From contig NC_007650.1 in assembly GCF_000012365.1 (NCBI RefSeq), forward strand, positions 2,170,001 to 2,234,000: a stretch of 64,000 bases of DNA, given 5' to 3'. The translations under genes were made by a program, and so were the position numbers. The stretch's first letter is position 1. Every line of letters starts with the position of its first letter. Of this stretch, positions 41,303-49,978 are shown in pieces. The stretch is from Burkholderia thailandensis E264 (lineage in GTDB: Bacteria; Pseudomonadota; Gammaproteobacteria; Burkholderiales; Burkholderiaceae). The notes under the pieces are model-generated. The model was not told the origin of the DNA and ran no database searches. It was given only the letters and a program-made list of their open reading frames with translations.

Positions 41303-44300
41303 AGCACGCCCTCCTCCATCGCCGCGGCATCCGCCGCGAGGTCCTCGCGCATGGCCGGCGCCGCGTCGCCCAGTTTCGCCGCGAGGCCCGCGAGCGTCGG
41401 CTCGCGGTAGAACTCGGCCATGCCGATCCGCACGCCGAGCTGCTCGCGCAATTGCGCGAGCAGCCGCGTCGCGAGCAGGCTGTCGCCGCCGAGCGCGAAG
41501 AACGTCGCATCGCGCGCGTTGGCGCAACGGCCAAGCGCCTGTTCCCAGCACGCAAGCAGCGCCGCCTGCCGATCGTCGGCGGGCACGAACGCGTCGCGTG
41601 GGGCGGGCGCGTCGCCTAGCATTCGCGACAGCGCATCGGCGATCGCGCGCCGATCGATCTTGCCGTTGCCGTTGAGCGGCCAGCGCGGCGCGCACCAGAG
41701 CCGGTCGGGGCGCATCGCGTCCGGCAGACGCTCGCGCAGCCAATCGGCGAGACGCGCGTGCGTGATCGGCTCGCCGCTCGCGCGCGCGGCGATACATGCG
41801 AACGCATCCGAGCGCCAGCTGTGCGCATCGGGCGCGAAGCCGCACGCACGCGCGGCCGCCGCGAGCGCGTCGCCGGAAACGAGACGAGGCGGCGGCGCAT
41901 CGCCGAGCAGCGCGGCCGTCAGCTCGCGCAGCGGCGAATCGCGCAGCACGTCCGCGACGAGCACCCGCCCGCCCCGCGCGAGCAATGCGGCCGCGAGCCG
42001 GAACGTATCGCGTGCGGCGTCGTGAAGGTGCGCGGCGGCAAAGCTCACGACGCAATCGAATTGGCCCAGGTATCGAGCCGGCAGCAAGCCGTCCGGCATC
42101 GCCTGAATGGCGGGCGACGTTCGCGCGAAGCGGGATTGCGTGTCGCGCAGCAGCCCCGGCGACGCGTCGAACAGCGTGAGCTCGAAGCGCGGATCGTCGA
42201 GCAGCCGAAGCCCGTGCGCGAACGGCTGCCCGGCGCGCGCGTCGAGCACCGCGACGCGCAACGCGCGAGCGTGCGCGCCGGCGAGCGCCTGCAGCGCCGC
42301 GCCGATCTGCTCGATCGCGCGCGCGCCGTCCGGCAGGCTCAATGCGAGCGCCTGCGGCGCGAGCTGCGCGTCGAACGGCACGCGCGACGCGGCGCTGTCA
42401 GGATCGTCGACGAGCGCGCGCAGCGACGCCGCGCATGCGTCGAGCTGCTCGGCTTGCCAGCCGAGGGCGTCGAGCGCGGCCTCGATCGAGATCGGTAGCG
42501 GCGTCTGCGCGCGCGCGAGCCACGTGTCCCAATGCGCGCGCACGCGCGCCGGCACGTGCGCGCCGCCGTCGAGCACGCGGCGCAGGACCGCGCGCGTCAC
42601 CGCGGCCTCCGCCTGCCCGGTGTCCGCCGTCGGCCGATACGCCAGCGCGACGGCCGACGCCGGGTCGAGCGCGGCGTCGGCCGGCACGAACGCCGCGACG
42701 ACCCGCGCGGCGTCGCCCGGCGCGACGCTCACGCACGCGCCGTCCACCTGCGGATGCGCGCTCAGCGCGGCCTCGATCTCGCCGAGCTCGATCCGGTGGC
42801 CGCGCACCTTCACCTGCCGGTCCGCGCGGCCGAGAAACTCCAGCGTGCCGTCCGGCCAATAGCGGCCGCGATCGCCCGTGCGATACCAGCGGCCCGCGCC
42901 GGATTCGACGAAGCGCGCCGCGGTCAGCGCCGGATCGTTCCGGTAGCCGCGCGCGAGGCTCGCGCCGCCGATCAGCAGTTCGCCCGCGACGTAGTCGGGC
43001 GCATCGCGGCCGGCTTCGTCGACGACGCGATACGCCTGCCCCGGCAGCGGCCGGCCGTAGGGAATCGAGCGCCAGTGCGGCGGCACCGCATCGACCGTCT
43101 GCACGTTCGACCAGATGCCGGCCTCCGTCGCGCCGCCGAGCGCGTGGAACGCGCACGCGCGGCCGCAGCGCTCGCGCAATCGCGCCGGCAGATCGAGCGC
43201 GATCCAGTCGCCGGACACGAGCGCCGCGCGAACGCTGCGGCACGCGCCGTCCGCGGCGGGCGCGGCAAGCGCCATCTCGAGCAGCGCCGGCGCCGAATTC
43301 CACAACGTCACGCGATGCCGCTCGATCAATTCGATCCAGCGCGCCGCGTCGCGCGCTTCGTCCTGTGTCGGCAACACGAGGCCGCCGCCCGCGCCGAGCA
43401 CGCCGAACAGGTCGTACACCGACAGATCGAAATCGAGCGCCGATACCGCGAGTAGCCGGTCGTCGGCGTTCGCGCCGAGCAGCGGATTGATCGCGTCGAT
43501 CGTGTTCATCGCCGCCTCGTGCGTCATCTCGACGCCCTTCGGCACGCCCGTCGAGCCCGACGTGTAGATCACGTAAGCGGTGCCCTGCGGCGCGACCGGC
43601 AGCGGCGCGGCAAGCGGCGCGCTGCGCGCGAGCGCGGCCACGCCGAAATGCGGCGTCTCGGCGTCGGGCGCGGGCGCCTCGCCGATCGCCGCGCGGATGC
43701 CCGCCGCCCGCTCGATCAACGCGCGGCGCGCCGGCGGCTGCGCGATGTCGACGGGCACATAGCATGCGCCCGCCGCGAGCACGCCGAACGCCGCGGCGAT
43801 CTGCTCCGGGCCGCGCGGCAAACGGATCTCGACTGCATCGCCATGGCCGACGCCCGCCGCGCGCAAGCCTCCCGCGATCGCGAGCGCCTGCGCGGCGAGT
43901 TCGCCGCGCGTGAGCGCGCGCTCGCCGCACCACAGCGCGACGGCCCCGGGCTCGCGCGCGGCGAGCGCGAAGAAATCGCCGTGCAGCGTGCGCGGGCGGC
44001 CGCACGCCGGTACCGCGTTGAGCGTGTCGCGCACGCGGCGCTGCGCCGGCGGCAGCGCGATCGCCGCCGGCTGCCGCCAGTCGCGCTCGCACAGCGCCTG
44101 CACGAGCGAGACGTACGCGTCGAACATCGCATCGAGCATGCCGTCGGGAAACAGGCCGTCGACGCTATCCCACGCGAGCAGCACGCCGTCCGTCACGCGG
44201 TAGAGCTGATGGTCGAGCCACACTTGCGGCGTCTGCGAAATCATGTCGTGCAGATCGCCGAACACGTCGCGGAACGCATCCGGCACGAACAGCTCGTCGC

Positions 44301-45690
44301 CGAGATTGCTCGAGAACACGACAGGCGCCGCGCGCGGCGTGCCCTGGCGGCGCGCGTCGCGCAGCACTTCGAGCGCCGGGTACGCGGCGTGCGCGATCGC
44401 GCCGTGCAAACGCGCCTGGAACGCGCGCACCGCATCGGCGACGCACGCATCCGGCCGCACGTCGCATTCGACGAGCAGCAGCGTCGTGAAATCCGCGATC
44501 ATCGCGCCGAGATCGGGCGCATCGCCATGGCGGTCGAACAGCGGCACGTTCAGCAGGAACGCGTGCTGACCGCTCCAGCGCGCGAGCACCGCGGCAAACG
44601 CATAGCCGAATACCGACGGCAGCGTCACGCGATGCTGCGCGGCGCGCCGCTGCAGACGCGCGAGCTCGGCGGCGCTCAGCGTATGCGCGAGCCGGCTGAA
44701 GCGCGGCGCGCGTATCGATTCGGGCGCGCACGCGAGCGGCAGCGCGGGCCCGTTTGGCAAATCCGCGAGCCGCGCGTGCCAGTGCGCGCGCGCGGCCAAG
44801 CGGGCGGCGTGCGTATCGGCCGCGCGTTGCGCGAGATAGGCCGGGAACCACGTTGCCGGCGCGACGGGCAGCGATGCCGGCGACGCATACGCGGCGCCGA
44901 TCTCCTTCATCACGAGCCGCACGCTGTCGACGTCGGCGGCGAGCAAATCGATGCTGAGCCACACGCGATCCTCGCCGTCCGGCATCTGCGCGAGCCCGGC
45001 GATGAAGACCTGCGCGCGCGCGACGTCGAGACATTCGTGCGAGCGAAACTCGCGCAGCGCGGCCCATTCGGCTTCGGCTTGCCGCGGCGTCCTGCCGCGC
45101 CAGTCGCGGTAATCGAATGCCGGCGCATCCGGCGCGGCGACGATCTGCTGCCGGCCGCCGACGAAGCGCGCGCGCAGCATCGGGTGACGATCGCGCACGA
45201 GCCGGCACGCGGCGGCGAGCCGCTCCGGCTCGATCCCGCGGCTGCGGAATTCGAGGAACGCGTGGCAGCTCACGTCGCCGAGCACCTCGCCCGCGCCGCG
45301 CCCGAGCCAGTAAGCCTGCTGCACGGCGGACAGCTCGAACTCCGCGTGCACGTCGACGTCGGCGCGCGCGGCGCCGTCTGGCGCGGCCGGCGCGACGCGC
45401 GCCGCCTGCGCGAGCAGCGCGGTCCATGCGCCGAGGGTCGGCGTGCGCGCGAGCGCGTCGAACGTGAGCGCATAGCCCATCCGGTTCACGCGCGTTTGCA
45501 TGTACATCAGGCGGATCGAATCGACGCCGTAGCTCAGCAGATCCTCGTCGTCGCCGAGCGCGGCGATCGCGTCGGCGGGCTCGTCGAGCAATTCGGCGAG
45601 CAGCGCGACGAGCTGGGAACGGAGATGGGAAATGACGTCGGAAGAAGAAGCGGAAAGTTCGATGGTGGAATCAACAGCAGACTGACTCAT
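41299..45690 (-). CDS. pchE: dihydroaeruginoate synthetase PchE (ArCP-Cy-A-E-PCP)
   Basis: 1463 residues from MSQSAVDST; a longer frame to 45747 lacks support. The aryl carrier Ser58 (GVDSIR) accepts salicylate from PchD. The Cy domain (about 120-560) has DLLAADVDS near 250. The A domain (about 590-1020) has YTSGSTGVPKG near 710. An embedded methyltransferase-like domain (about 1030-1330), which acts as an epimerase in this family, is followed by the PCP with Ser near 1404 (LGGDS). It condenses salicylate with cysteine to the first thiazoline. First gene of pchEFGHI, behind a Fur-like box at 45751. Confidence 0.95.
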   Translation of the reverse strand: MSQSAVDSTIELSASSSDVISHLRSQLVALLAELLDEPADAIAALGDDEDLLSYGVDSIRLMYMQTRVNRMGYALTFDALARTPTLGAWTALLAQAARVAPAAPDGAARADVDVHAEFELSAVQQAYWLGRGAGEVLGDVSCHAFLEFRSRGIEPERLAAACRLVRDRHPMLRARFVGGRQQIVAAPDAPAFDYRDWRGRTPRQAEAEWAALREFRSHECLDVARAQVFIAGLAQMPDGEDRVWLSIDLLAADVDSVRLVMKEIGAAYASPASLPVAPATWFPAYLAQRAADTHAARLAARAHWHARLADLPNGPALPLACAPESIRAPRFSRLAHTLSAAELARLQRRAAQHRVTLPSVFGYAFAAVLARWSGQHAFLLNVPLFDRHGDAPDLGAMIADFTTLLLVECDVRPDACVADAVRAFQARLHGAIAHAAYPALEVLRDARRQGTPRAAPVVFSSNLGDELFVPDAFRDVFGDLHDMISQTPQVWLDHQLYRVTDGVLLAWDSVDGLFPDGMLDAMFDAYVSLVQALCERDWRQPAAIALPPAQRRVRDTLNAVPACGRPRTLHGDFFALAAREPGAVALWCGERALTRGELAAQALAIAGGLRAAGVGHGDAVEIRLPRGPEQIAAAFGVLAAGACYVPVDIAQPPARRALIERAAGIRAAIGEAPAPDAETPHFGVAALARSAPLAAPLPVAPQGTAYVIYTSGSTGVPKGVEMTHEAAMNTIDAINPLLGANADDRLLAVSALDFDLSVYDLFGVLGAGGGLVLPTQDEARDAARWIELIERHRVTLWNSAPALLEMALAAPAADGACRSVRAALVSGDWIALDLPARLRERCGRACAFHALGGATEAGIWSNVQTVDAVPPHWRSIPYGRPLPGQAYRVVDEAGRDAPDYVAGELLIGGASLARGYRNDPALTAARFVESGAGRWYRTGDRGRYWPDGTLEFLGRADRQVKVRGHRIELGEIEAALSAHPQVDGACVSVAPGDAARVVAAFVPADAALDPASAVALAYRPTADTGQAEAAVTRAVLRRVLDGGAHVPARVRAHWDTWLARAQTPLPISIEAALDALGWQAEQLDACAASLRALVDDPDSAASRVPFDAQLAPQALALSLPDGARAIEQIGAALQALAGAHARALRVAVLDARAGQPFAHGLRLLDDPRFELTLFDASPGLLRDTQSRFARTSPAIQAMPDGLLPARYLGQFDCVVSFAAAHLHDAARDTFRLAAALLARGGRVLVADVLRDSPLRELTAALLGDAPPPRLVSGDALAAAARACGFAPDAHSWRSDAFACIAARASGEPITHARLADWLRERLPDAMRPDRLWCAPRWPLNGNGKIDRRAIADALSRMLGDAPAPRDAFVPADDRQAALLACWEQALGRCANARDATFFALGGDSLLATRLLAQLREQLGVRIGMAEFYREPTLAGLAAKLGDAAPAMREDLAADAAAMEEGVL

Positions 45691-45750
45691 GGGCGCGCCT
45701 TGTATAGGTCGTTCGAGGGCTTGGCCGCCTGCGGCGGGCGGCGACACGCA

Positions 45751-45769
45751 AATGAGAATCTATCTCATT
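45751..45769. promoter_or_regulatory. Fur-like box before pchE
   Basis: AATGAGAATCTATCTCATT has perfect 7-base arms (AATGAGA/TCTCATT). It lies 60 bases upstream of the pchE start, a normal position for iron-dependent repression. Confidence 0.82.
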
Positions 45770-45816
45770 CGCACCCATGAGCCAGGTCGATTGCTTTAGG
45801 TTTCCGGTCTGTTTGT

Positions 45817-46758
45817 TTAGATTGCGGCGCACACCGGACCGGCGTCGCCGTGCGCGTTCGGCGCGGCCCGGATATCGCTCGGCGAAACGCCGTAGCGCTT
45901 GCGAAACGCGATCGAGAAATGCGCGGGACTGTAGCCCACCCGGTACGCGACGGTCGACACGTTCGCGTCCTCCGCGCACAGCATCTCGTGCGCGGTCCGC
46001 AGCCGGTACTCCTGCAGATACGCGTACACGCTCGCGCCGAACACCTTGCGAAACCCCGCGGTCAGCTTGCGCGGATTCATGCCGATCCGCGCGGAGAGCG
46101 CGTCGAGCGTCGGCGGCGCCTGGAGGTCGCGCGTCAGGATGTCGCTCGCCGCATAGACGCGCTCGATGTCCGACGACGTGATGCGCACGTCGATCGACGC
46201 CGGCGCGCGCTGCGTCGACAGCAGTTGCGCGCTGAGCGCGGTCAGCTCGAACGCCTTGCCCGTCAGATAGTAGTCGCGCACCGCGCCTTCGAACGGACAG
46301 GTCGCGATCTGCGCGGCGAGCGCCTGCAGCGCCTTCGACGCCGGGCAGCTGACGATGCGCGGATCGCCGCCCGTCGGCGCGAGCAGCGTCTCGGGCAGCA
46401 GGCTCGGGCCGCGATCGAGCGCGTCGAGGCCCAGCTGCACGATCGTGTAGCGCAGCGGCGCGTCCCAGCTATAGATCTGCTGCGTCGTGAATTCGCCGTC
46501 GTTCGCGATGAGGCAGAGGCCCGGCCCCTTGATGCACTGCTCCGGCTGGCCAGGCACGCGGCAGCGCAACTGGCCGCTCTGCACGAGGACGAGCTTCAGC
46601 CCTTTTTCGAGCGGCTCCTCGTACCAGTCGCGACTCTCCGAACAGAGGGTGCCGCTCAGGAGTTTCATGCCGGCATCGACGTGCACGACGCCGGGATGGT
46701 TGCCGGGCATCAGCACCGCCGGCTTGCGTCGTGACGAGGCTAAGGAAGTCGAGGTCAT
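45817..46758 (-). CDS. pchR: AraC-family pyochelin regulator
   Basis: 313 residues from MTSTSLASSRR; the frame extends to 46872 without support, and the ribosome site is weak. The N-terminal domain (about 20-190) should bind ferripyochelin. The C-terminal HTH pair (about 205-305) includes LDALSARIGMNPRKLTAGFRKVFG and VSTVAYRVGYSPAHFSIAFRKRYGVSP (shown in part). In pseudomonads PchR with its ligand activates pch and fpt genes. It sits between pchEFGHI and the divergent pchDCBA as in P. aeruginosa. Confidence 0.92.
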   Translation of the reverse strand: MTSTSLASSRRKPAVLMPGNHPGVVHVDAGMKLLSGTLCSESRDWYEEPLEKGLKLVLVQSGQLRCRVPGQPEQCIKGPGLCLIANDGEFTTQQIYSWDAPLRYTIVQLGLDALDRGPSLLPETLLAPTGGDPRIVSCPASKALQALAAQIATCPFEGAVRDYYLTGKAFELTALSAQLLSTQRAPASIDVRITSSDIERVYAASDILTRDLQAPPTLDALSARIGMNPRKLTAGFRKVFGASVYAYLQEYRLRTAHEMLCAEDANVSTVAYRVGYSPAHFSIAFRKRYGVSPSDIRAAPNAHGDAGPVCAAI

Positions 46759-46936
46759 CAGAGGTCCGTTGGTTGGCAGCGGGCGCACGTCGCGCGAGCC
46801 GTCGCGGGCCGGACGGCGGCCGGCCGCGCCCCTGCATCGGGCCAGACGGCCGGTTGCGGGCGCACCGTGCACCCGGTCGAATGAAATTGCCGGGATATCA
46901 AAAGAAGTTGCGTTGAAATGCTTACTCGGGCGAATT

Positions 46937-46955
46937 GATAATACATCTCATTTAC
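46937..46955. promoter_or_regulatory. weak Fur-like box between pchR and pchD
   Basis: GATAATACATCTCATTTAC matches 13 of 19 Fur-box positions. It lies 35 bases before the pchD start and 179 before the pchR start, in an AT-rich stretch, so it could control both. Confidence 0.6.
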
Positions 46956-46989
46956 ATTTATTGACAACTTGCCGACACGGGGTAAGCGC

Positions 46990-48906
46990 ATGACTTCCTC
47001 ATCCACCGCCGCCGACTGGCGCACCGATCCGCGCGCCGAGCGGCACGCCGATTCCTATGCCGGCTCACACGCCGAGTCACACTCCGGCTCGCGCTCCGAT
47101 TCACGCTCCGATTCACGCTCCGATTCACGCTCCGATTCACGCTCCGATTCGCGCTCCGATTCGCCGACCGTTTCGCCAACCGATTCGCCCGCGGATTCGC
47201 CGGCCGCTTCTTCCGCTTCTTCCTCCTCCCCCGCCGCTTCGCCGGCGGTCATGCCGACGGATTCGCCCGCCGCCGCGCGAGCCGGCGCATCGAGCGACGC
47301 GCCCGATTGGCCCGACGACTTCGCGCGCCGCTACCGCGACGCCGGCTACTGGCGAGACGAGACCTTCTATGGCGCGCTCGCCGAGCGCGCGCGGCGCAGC
47401 CACGCCGCGACCGCATTCGTCGACGGCGAACGCCGCGTGAGTTACCGCGAATTGCTCGAACGCATCCGGCGTCTCGCCGGCGGCTTGCGCCGCCTCGGCC
47501 TCGCACGCGGCGACACGGCCGTCGTGCATCTGCCGAACAGCGCGCGCTTCATCGAAGCGTGCTTCGCGCTGTTCCAGCTCGGCGTGCGCCCTGTGCTCGC
47601 GCTGCCCGCGCACCGGCAGCACGAGATCGGCGCGTTCTGCCGCTTCACGAACGCCCGCGCGTATCTCGGCGCGGCCCGGCTCGGCGACTTCGACTGCCGT
47701 CCGCTCGCGGGCGCGCTGCAGGCGAGCTGTCCGACGCTCGAGCACGTGATCGTCGCGGGCGACGATCACGCGTTCGTGCATTTCGATTCGCTGTACGACG
47801 CACCGCCCATCGACGGCTGCGCGGCACGCGCGGACGACATCGCATGCTTTCAGCTATCGGGCGGCACGACGGGCACGCCGAAGCTGATTCCGCGCCGCCA
47901 TCGCGAGTACCTGTACAACGTGCGCGCGTGCTCGGACGCGAGCGGCTTCGGCGCCGACACCGTCTATCTCGCCGCGCTGCCGATGGCGCACAACTTCACG
48001 CTGTGCTGCCCCGGCGTGATCGGCGCGCTGCTCGCGGGCGGCCGCGTCGTCGCGACCGAGCGCCCCGAGCCGGAGCGCAGCTTCGCGCTGATCGCGCGCG
48101 AGCGGATCACGCATACGGCGCTCGTCCCGCCGCTCGCGCTGCTGTGGCTCGACGAGCAGGCGCAGCGTCAGGCGGACCTGTCGAGCCTGCGCGTGCTGCA
48201 GGTCGGCGGCGCGCGGCTGATGGACCACGCGGCCGAACGCGTGACGCCCGTCCTCGGCTGCCGGCTGCAGCAGGTGTTCGGCATGGCCGAAGGCCTCATC
48301 TGCTGCACGCGGCTCGACGATCCGCCCGCGCGCATCGCGCGAACGCAAGGCCGGCCGGTGTCGCCCGCCGACGAAGTGCGCATCGTCGACGACGCGGGCC
48401 ACCCCGTCGCGCCGGGCGAGATCGGCGAATTGCAGGTGCGCGGGCCGTATACGATCCGCGGCTACTACCGGCTCGCCGAGCACCATGCGGCCGCGTTCAC
48501 GGCCGACGGTTTCTATCGCAGCGGCGACCGCGTGCGCCGCACCGAAGAAGGCGACCTCGTCGTCGAGGGCCGCGACAAGGACCAGATCAATCGCGGCGGC
48601 GAAAAAGTGTCCGCCGAGGAAGTCGAGAACCTGCTGCTCGCGCATTCGCAAGTTCGCGACGCGGCGGTCGTCGCGATGCCCGATCCGCTGCTCGGCGAAC
48701 GCACGTGCGCGTTCGTCGTCGCGCGCGCGCCCGCGCCAAGCTCGCTCGCGCTGAAACGGCATTTGCGCGACCAGGGGCTCGCCGCGTTCAAGATCCCCGA
48801 TCGCATCGAATTCGTGCCGAGCTTTCCGGAAACCGGCATCGGCAAGACCAGCAAGAAATCGCTGCGCGATCTGCTGCGCCGCCAGCTGGCGGCGGCAAAC
48901 GCATGA
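46990..48906 (+). CDS. pchD: salicylate--AMP ligase / salicyl-carrier-protein synthetase
   Basis: 638 residues from MTSSSTAADWR, longer than usual for the family because of an N-terminal low-complexity extension. Residues about 32-57 are Ser-Asp-Ser-Arg repeats, then Ser/Pro/Ala-rich sequence to about 95. The catalytic core begins at APDWPDDFARRYRDAGYW. ANL motifs: SGGTTGTPKLIPRRH, FGMAEGLI, YRSGDRVR, GRDKDQINRGGEK and the Lys in TGIGKTSKKSLRD. It adenylates salicylate and loads PchE. Its TGA overlaps the pchC ATG. First of pchDCBA. Confidence 0.93.
   Translation: MTSSSTAADWRTDPRAERHADSYAGSHAESHSGSRSDSRSDSRSDSRSDSRSDSRSDSPTVSPTDSPADSPAASSASSSSPAASPAVMPTDSPAAARAGASSDAPDWPDDFARRYRDAGYWRDETFYGALAERARRSHAATAFVDGERRVSYRELLERIRRLAGGLRRLGLARGDTAVVHLPNSARFIEACFALFQLGVRPVLALPAHRQHEIGAFCRFTNARAYLGAARLGDFDCRPLAGALQASCPTLEHVIVAGDDHAFVHFDSLYDAPPIDGCAARADDIACFQLSGGTTGTPKLIPRRHREYLYNVRACSDASGFGADTVYLAALPMAHNFTLCCPGVIGALLAGGRVVATERPEPERSFALIARERITHTALVPPLALLWLDEQAQRQADLSSLRVLQVGGARLMDHAAERVTPVLGCRLQQVFGMAEGLICCTRLDDPPARIARTQGRPVSPADEVRIVDDAGHPVAPGEIGELQVRGPYTIRGYYRLAEHHAAAFTADGFYRSGDRVRRTEEGDLVVEGRDKDQINRGGEKVSAEEVENLLLAHSQVRDAAVVAMPDPLLGERTCAFVVARAPAPSSLALKRHLRDQGLAAFKIPDRIEFVPSFPETGIGKTSKKSLRDLLRRQLAAANA
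47095..47154. repeat. in-frame 12-bp repeat in pchD (5 units)
   Basis: Four perfect TCCGATTCACGC units plus one TCCGATTCGCGC encode Ser-Asp-Ser-Arg repeats, flanked by degenerate copies on both sides (47083-47094 and 47155-47166). Like the pchF repeat, it preserves the reading frame. Confidence 0.95.
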
Positions 48907-49676
48907 CGCCGCCGCGTCCGCACGCCGGCTGGGTCCGGGAACTCAGGCTGTCGCCCTGCCCGCGCGCGCAACTCGTCTGCTTCCCGCACGCCGGCGGCAC
49001 CGCGAGTTTTTTTCGCGGCTGGGCTCGCGCGCTGCCATGGGATCTCGATCTGCTCGCGCTTCAGTACCCGGGCCGCGAGGACCGCTTCGGCGAACCCTGC
49101 GCGCGCTCGATCGACGCGCTCGCCGGCCCGGCCGCCGATGCGCTCGTCGATTACGCGCGCAAGCCGCTCGTGCTGTTCGGCCACAGCCTGGGCGCCGCGC
49201 TCGCATACGAAGTCGCGCTGCGCCTCGAGCGTCGCGGCGCGGCGCCGCTGTACGTCGCGGTGTCGTCGCAGCCGCCGCCGCACCGGCAGCGCGCATCGAA
49301 CCTGCATCGGCAATCCGACGAAGCGCTGCTGAACGACGTCGCGCGCCTGTCCGGCGAGCACGCGGCGCTGCTCGCCGATCCGGAGCTGCGCGCGATCTAC
49401 TTGCCGATGATCCGCGACGACTATCGCGCGATCGAGACCTATCGGCGCGAGCGGCCCCCGATGCTCGGCGCGCCGCTCGGCGTGATGCTGCCGCTCGCCG
49501 ATCCCGAGCTCGATCGCGACGAGGCACACGCATGGCAGGACGTCGCGTGCCGGCCGATTCGCGTGACGACGTTCGACGGCGACCATTTCTATCTGCGTCG
49601 CGAATACCCGGCGCTGATCGCGCACATCGTCGAACAGATCGACTTCTCTCTCCGCCCGCACAAGGAACACTCATGA
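48903..49676 (+). CDS. pchC: type II thioesterase of pyochelin synthesis
   Basis: 257 residues, alpha/beta hydrolase. VCFPHAGGTASFFRGW at the N-terminus, nucleophile GHSLG (Ser95), and the late His in FDGDHFYLR. Such enzymes remove wrongly loaded groups from the PchE/PchF carrier domains. Overlaps pchD and pchB by 4 bases each. Confidence 0.93.
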   Translation: MTPPRPHAGWVRELRLSPCPRAQLVCFPHAGGTASFFRGWARALPWDLDLLALQYPGREDRFGEPCARSIDALAGPAADALVDYARKPLVLFGHSLGAALAYEVALRLERRGAAPLYVAVSSQPPPHRQRASNLHRQSDEALLNDVARLSGEHAALLADPELRAIYLPMIRDDYRAIETYRRERPPMLGAPLGVMLPLADPELDRDEAHAWQDVACRPIRVTTFDGDHFYLRREYPALIAHIVEQIDFSLRPHKEHS

Positions 49677-49978
49677 AGACACCGGATGAATGCACCAGCC
49701 TCGCCGACATCCGCGAAGCCATCGACCGCCTCGACGCCGACATCATCGCCGCGCTCGGCGCGCGCATGCAGTACGTGAAGGCCGCATCGCGCTTCAAGCC
49801 GACCGAGGCGAGCATCGCGGCGCCGGAACGCGTCGCGGCGATGCTGCCCGAGCGGCGCCGCTGGGCCGAGCAGGCCGGACTCGACGGCGCGTTCGTCGAG
49901 ACGCTGTATGCGCGGATCATCGCGTGGTACATCGAACAGCAAACGCAGCATTGGCGCAGCGAACGGGGGCTCGCATGA
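49673..49978 (+). CDS. pchB: isochorismate-pyruvate lyase
   Basis: 101 residues, AroQ chorismate-mutase fold. The active-site residues known from P. aeruginosa PchB are all at the same positions: Arg14, Arg31, Lys42 and Gln90. It turns isochorismate into salicylate and pyruvate. Overlaps pchC and pchA by 4 bases each. Confidence 0.95.
   Translation: MKTPDECTSLADIREAIDRLDADIIAALGARMQYVKAASRFKPTEASIAAPERVAAMLPERRRWAEQAGLDGAFVETLYARIIAWYIEQQTQHWRSERGLA

Noticed and set aside
45671..45979. A 102-codon ORF between pchE and pchR
   Set aside because: It overlaps both the pchR 3' end and the Fur box and has no motif or ribosome site.
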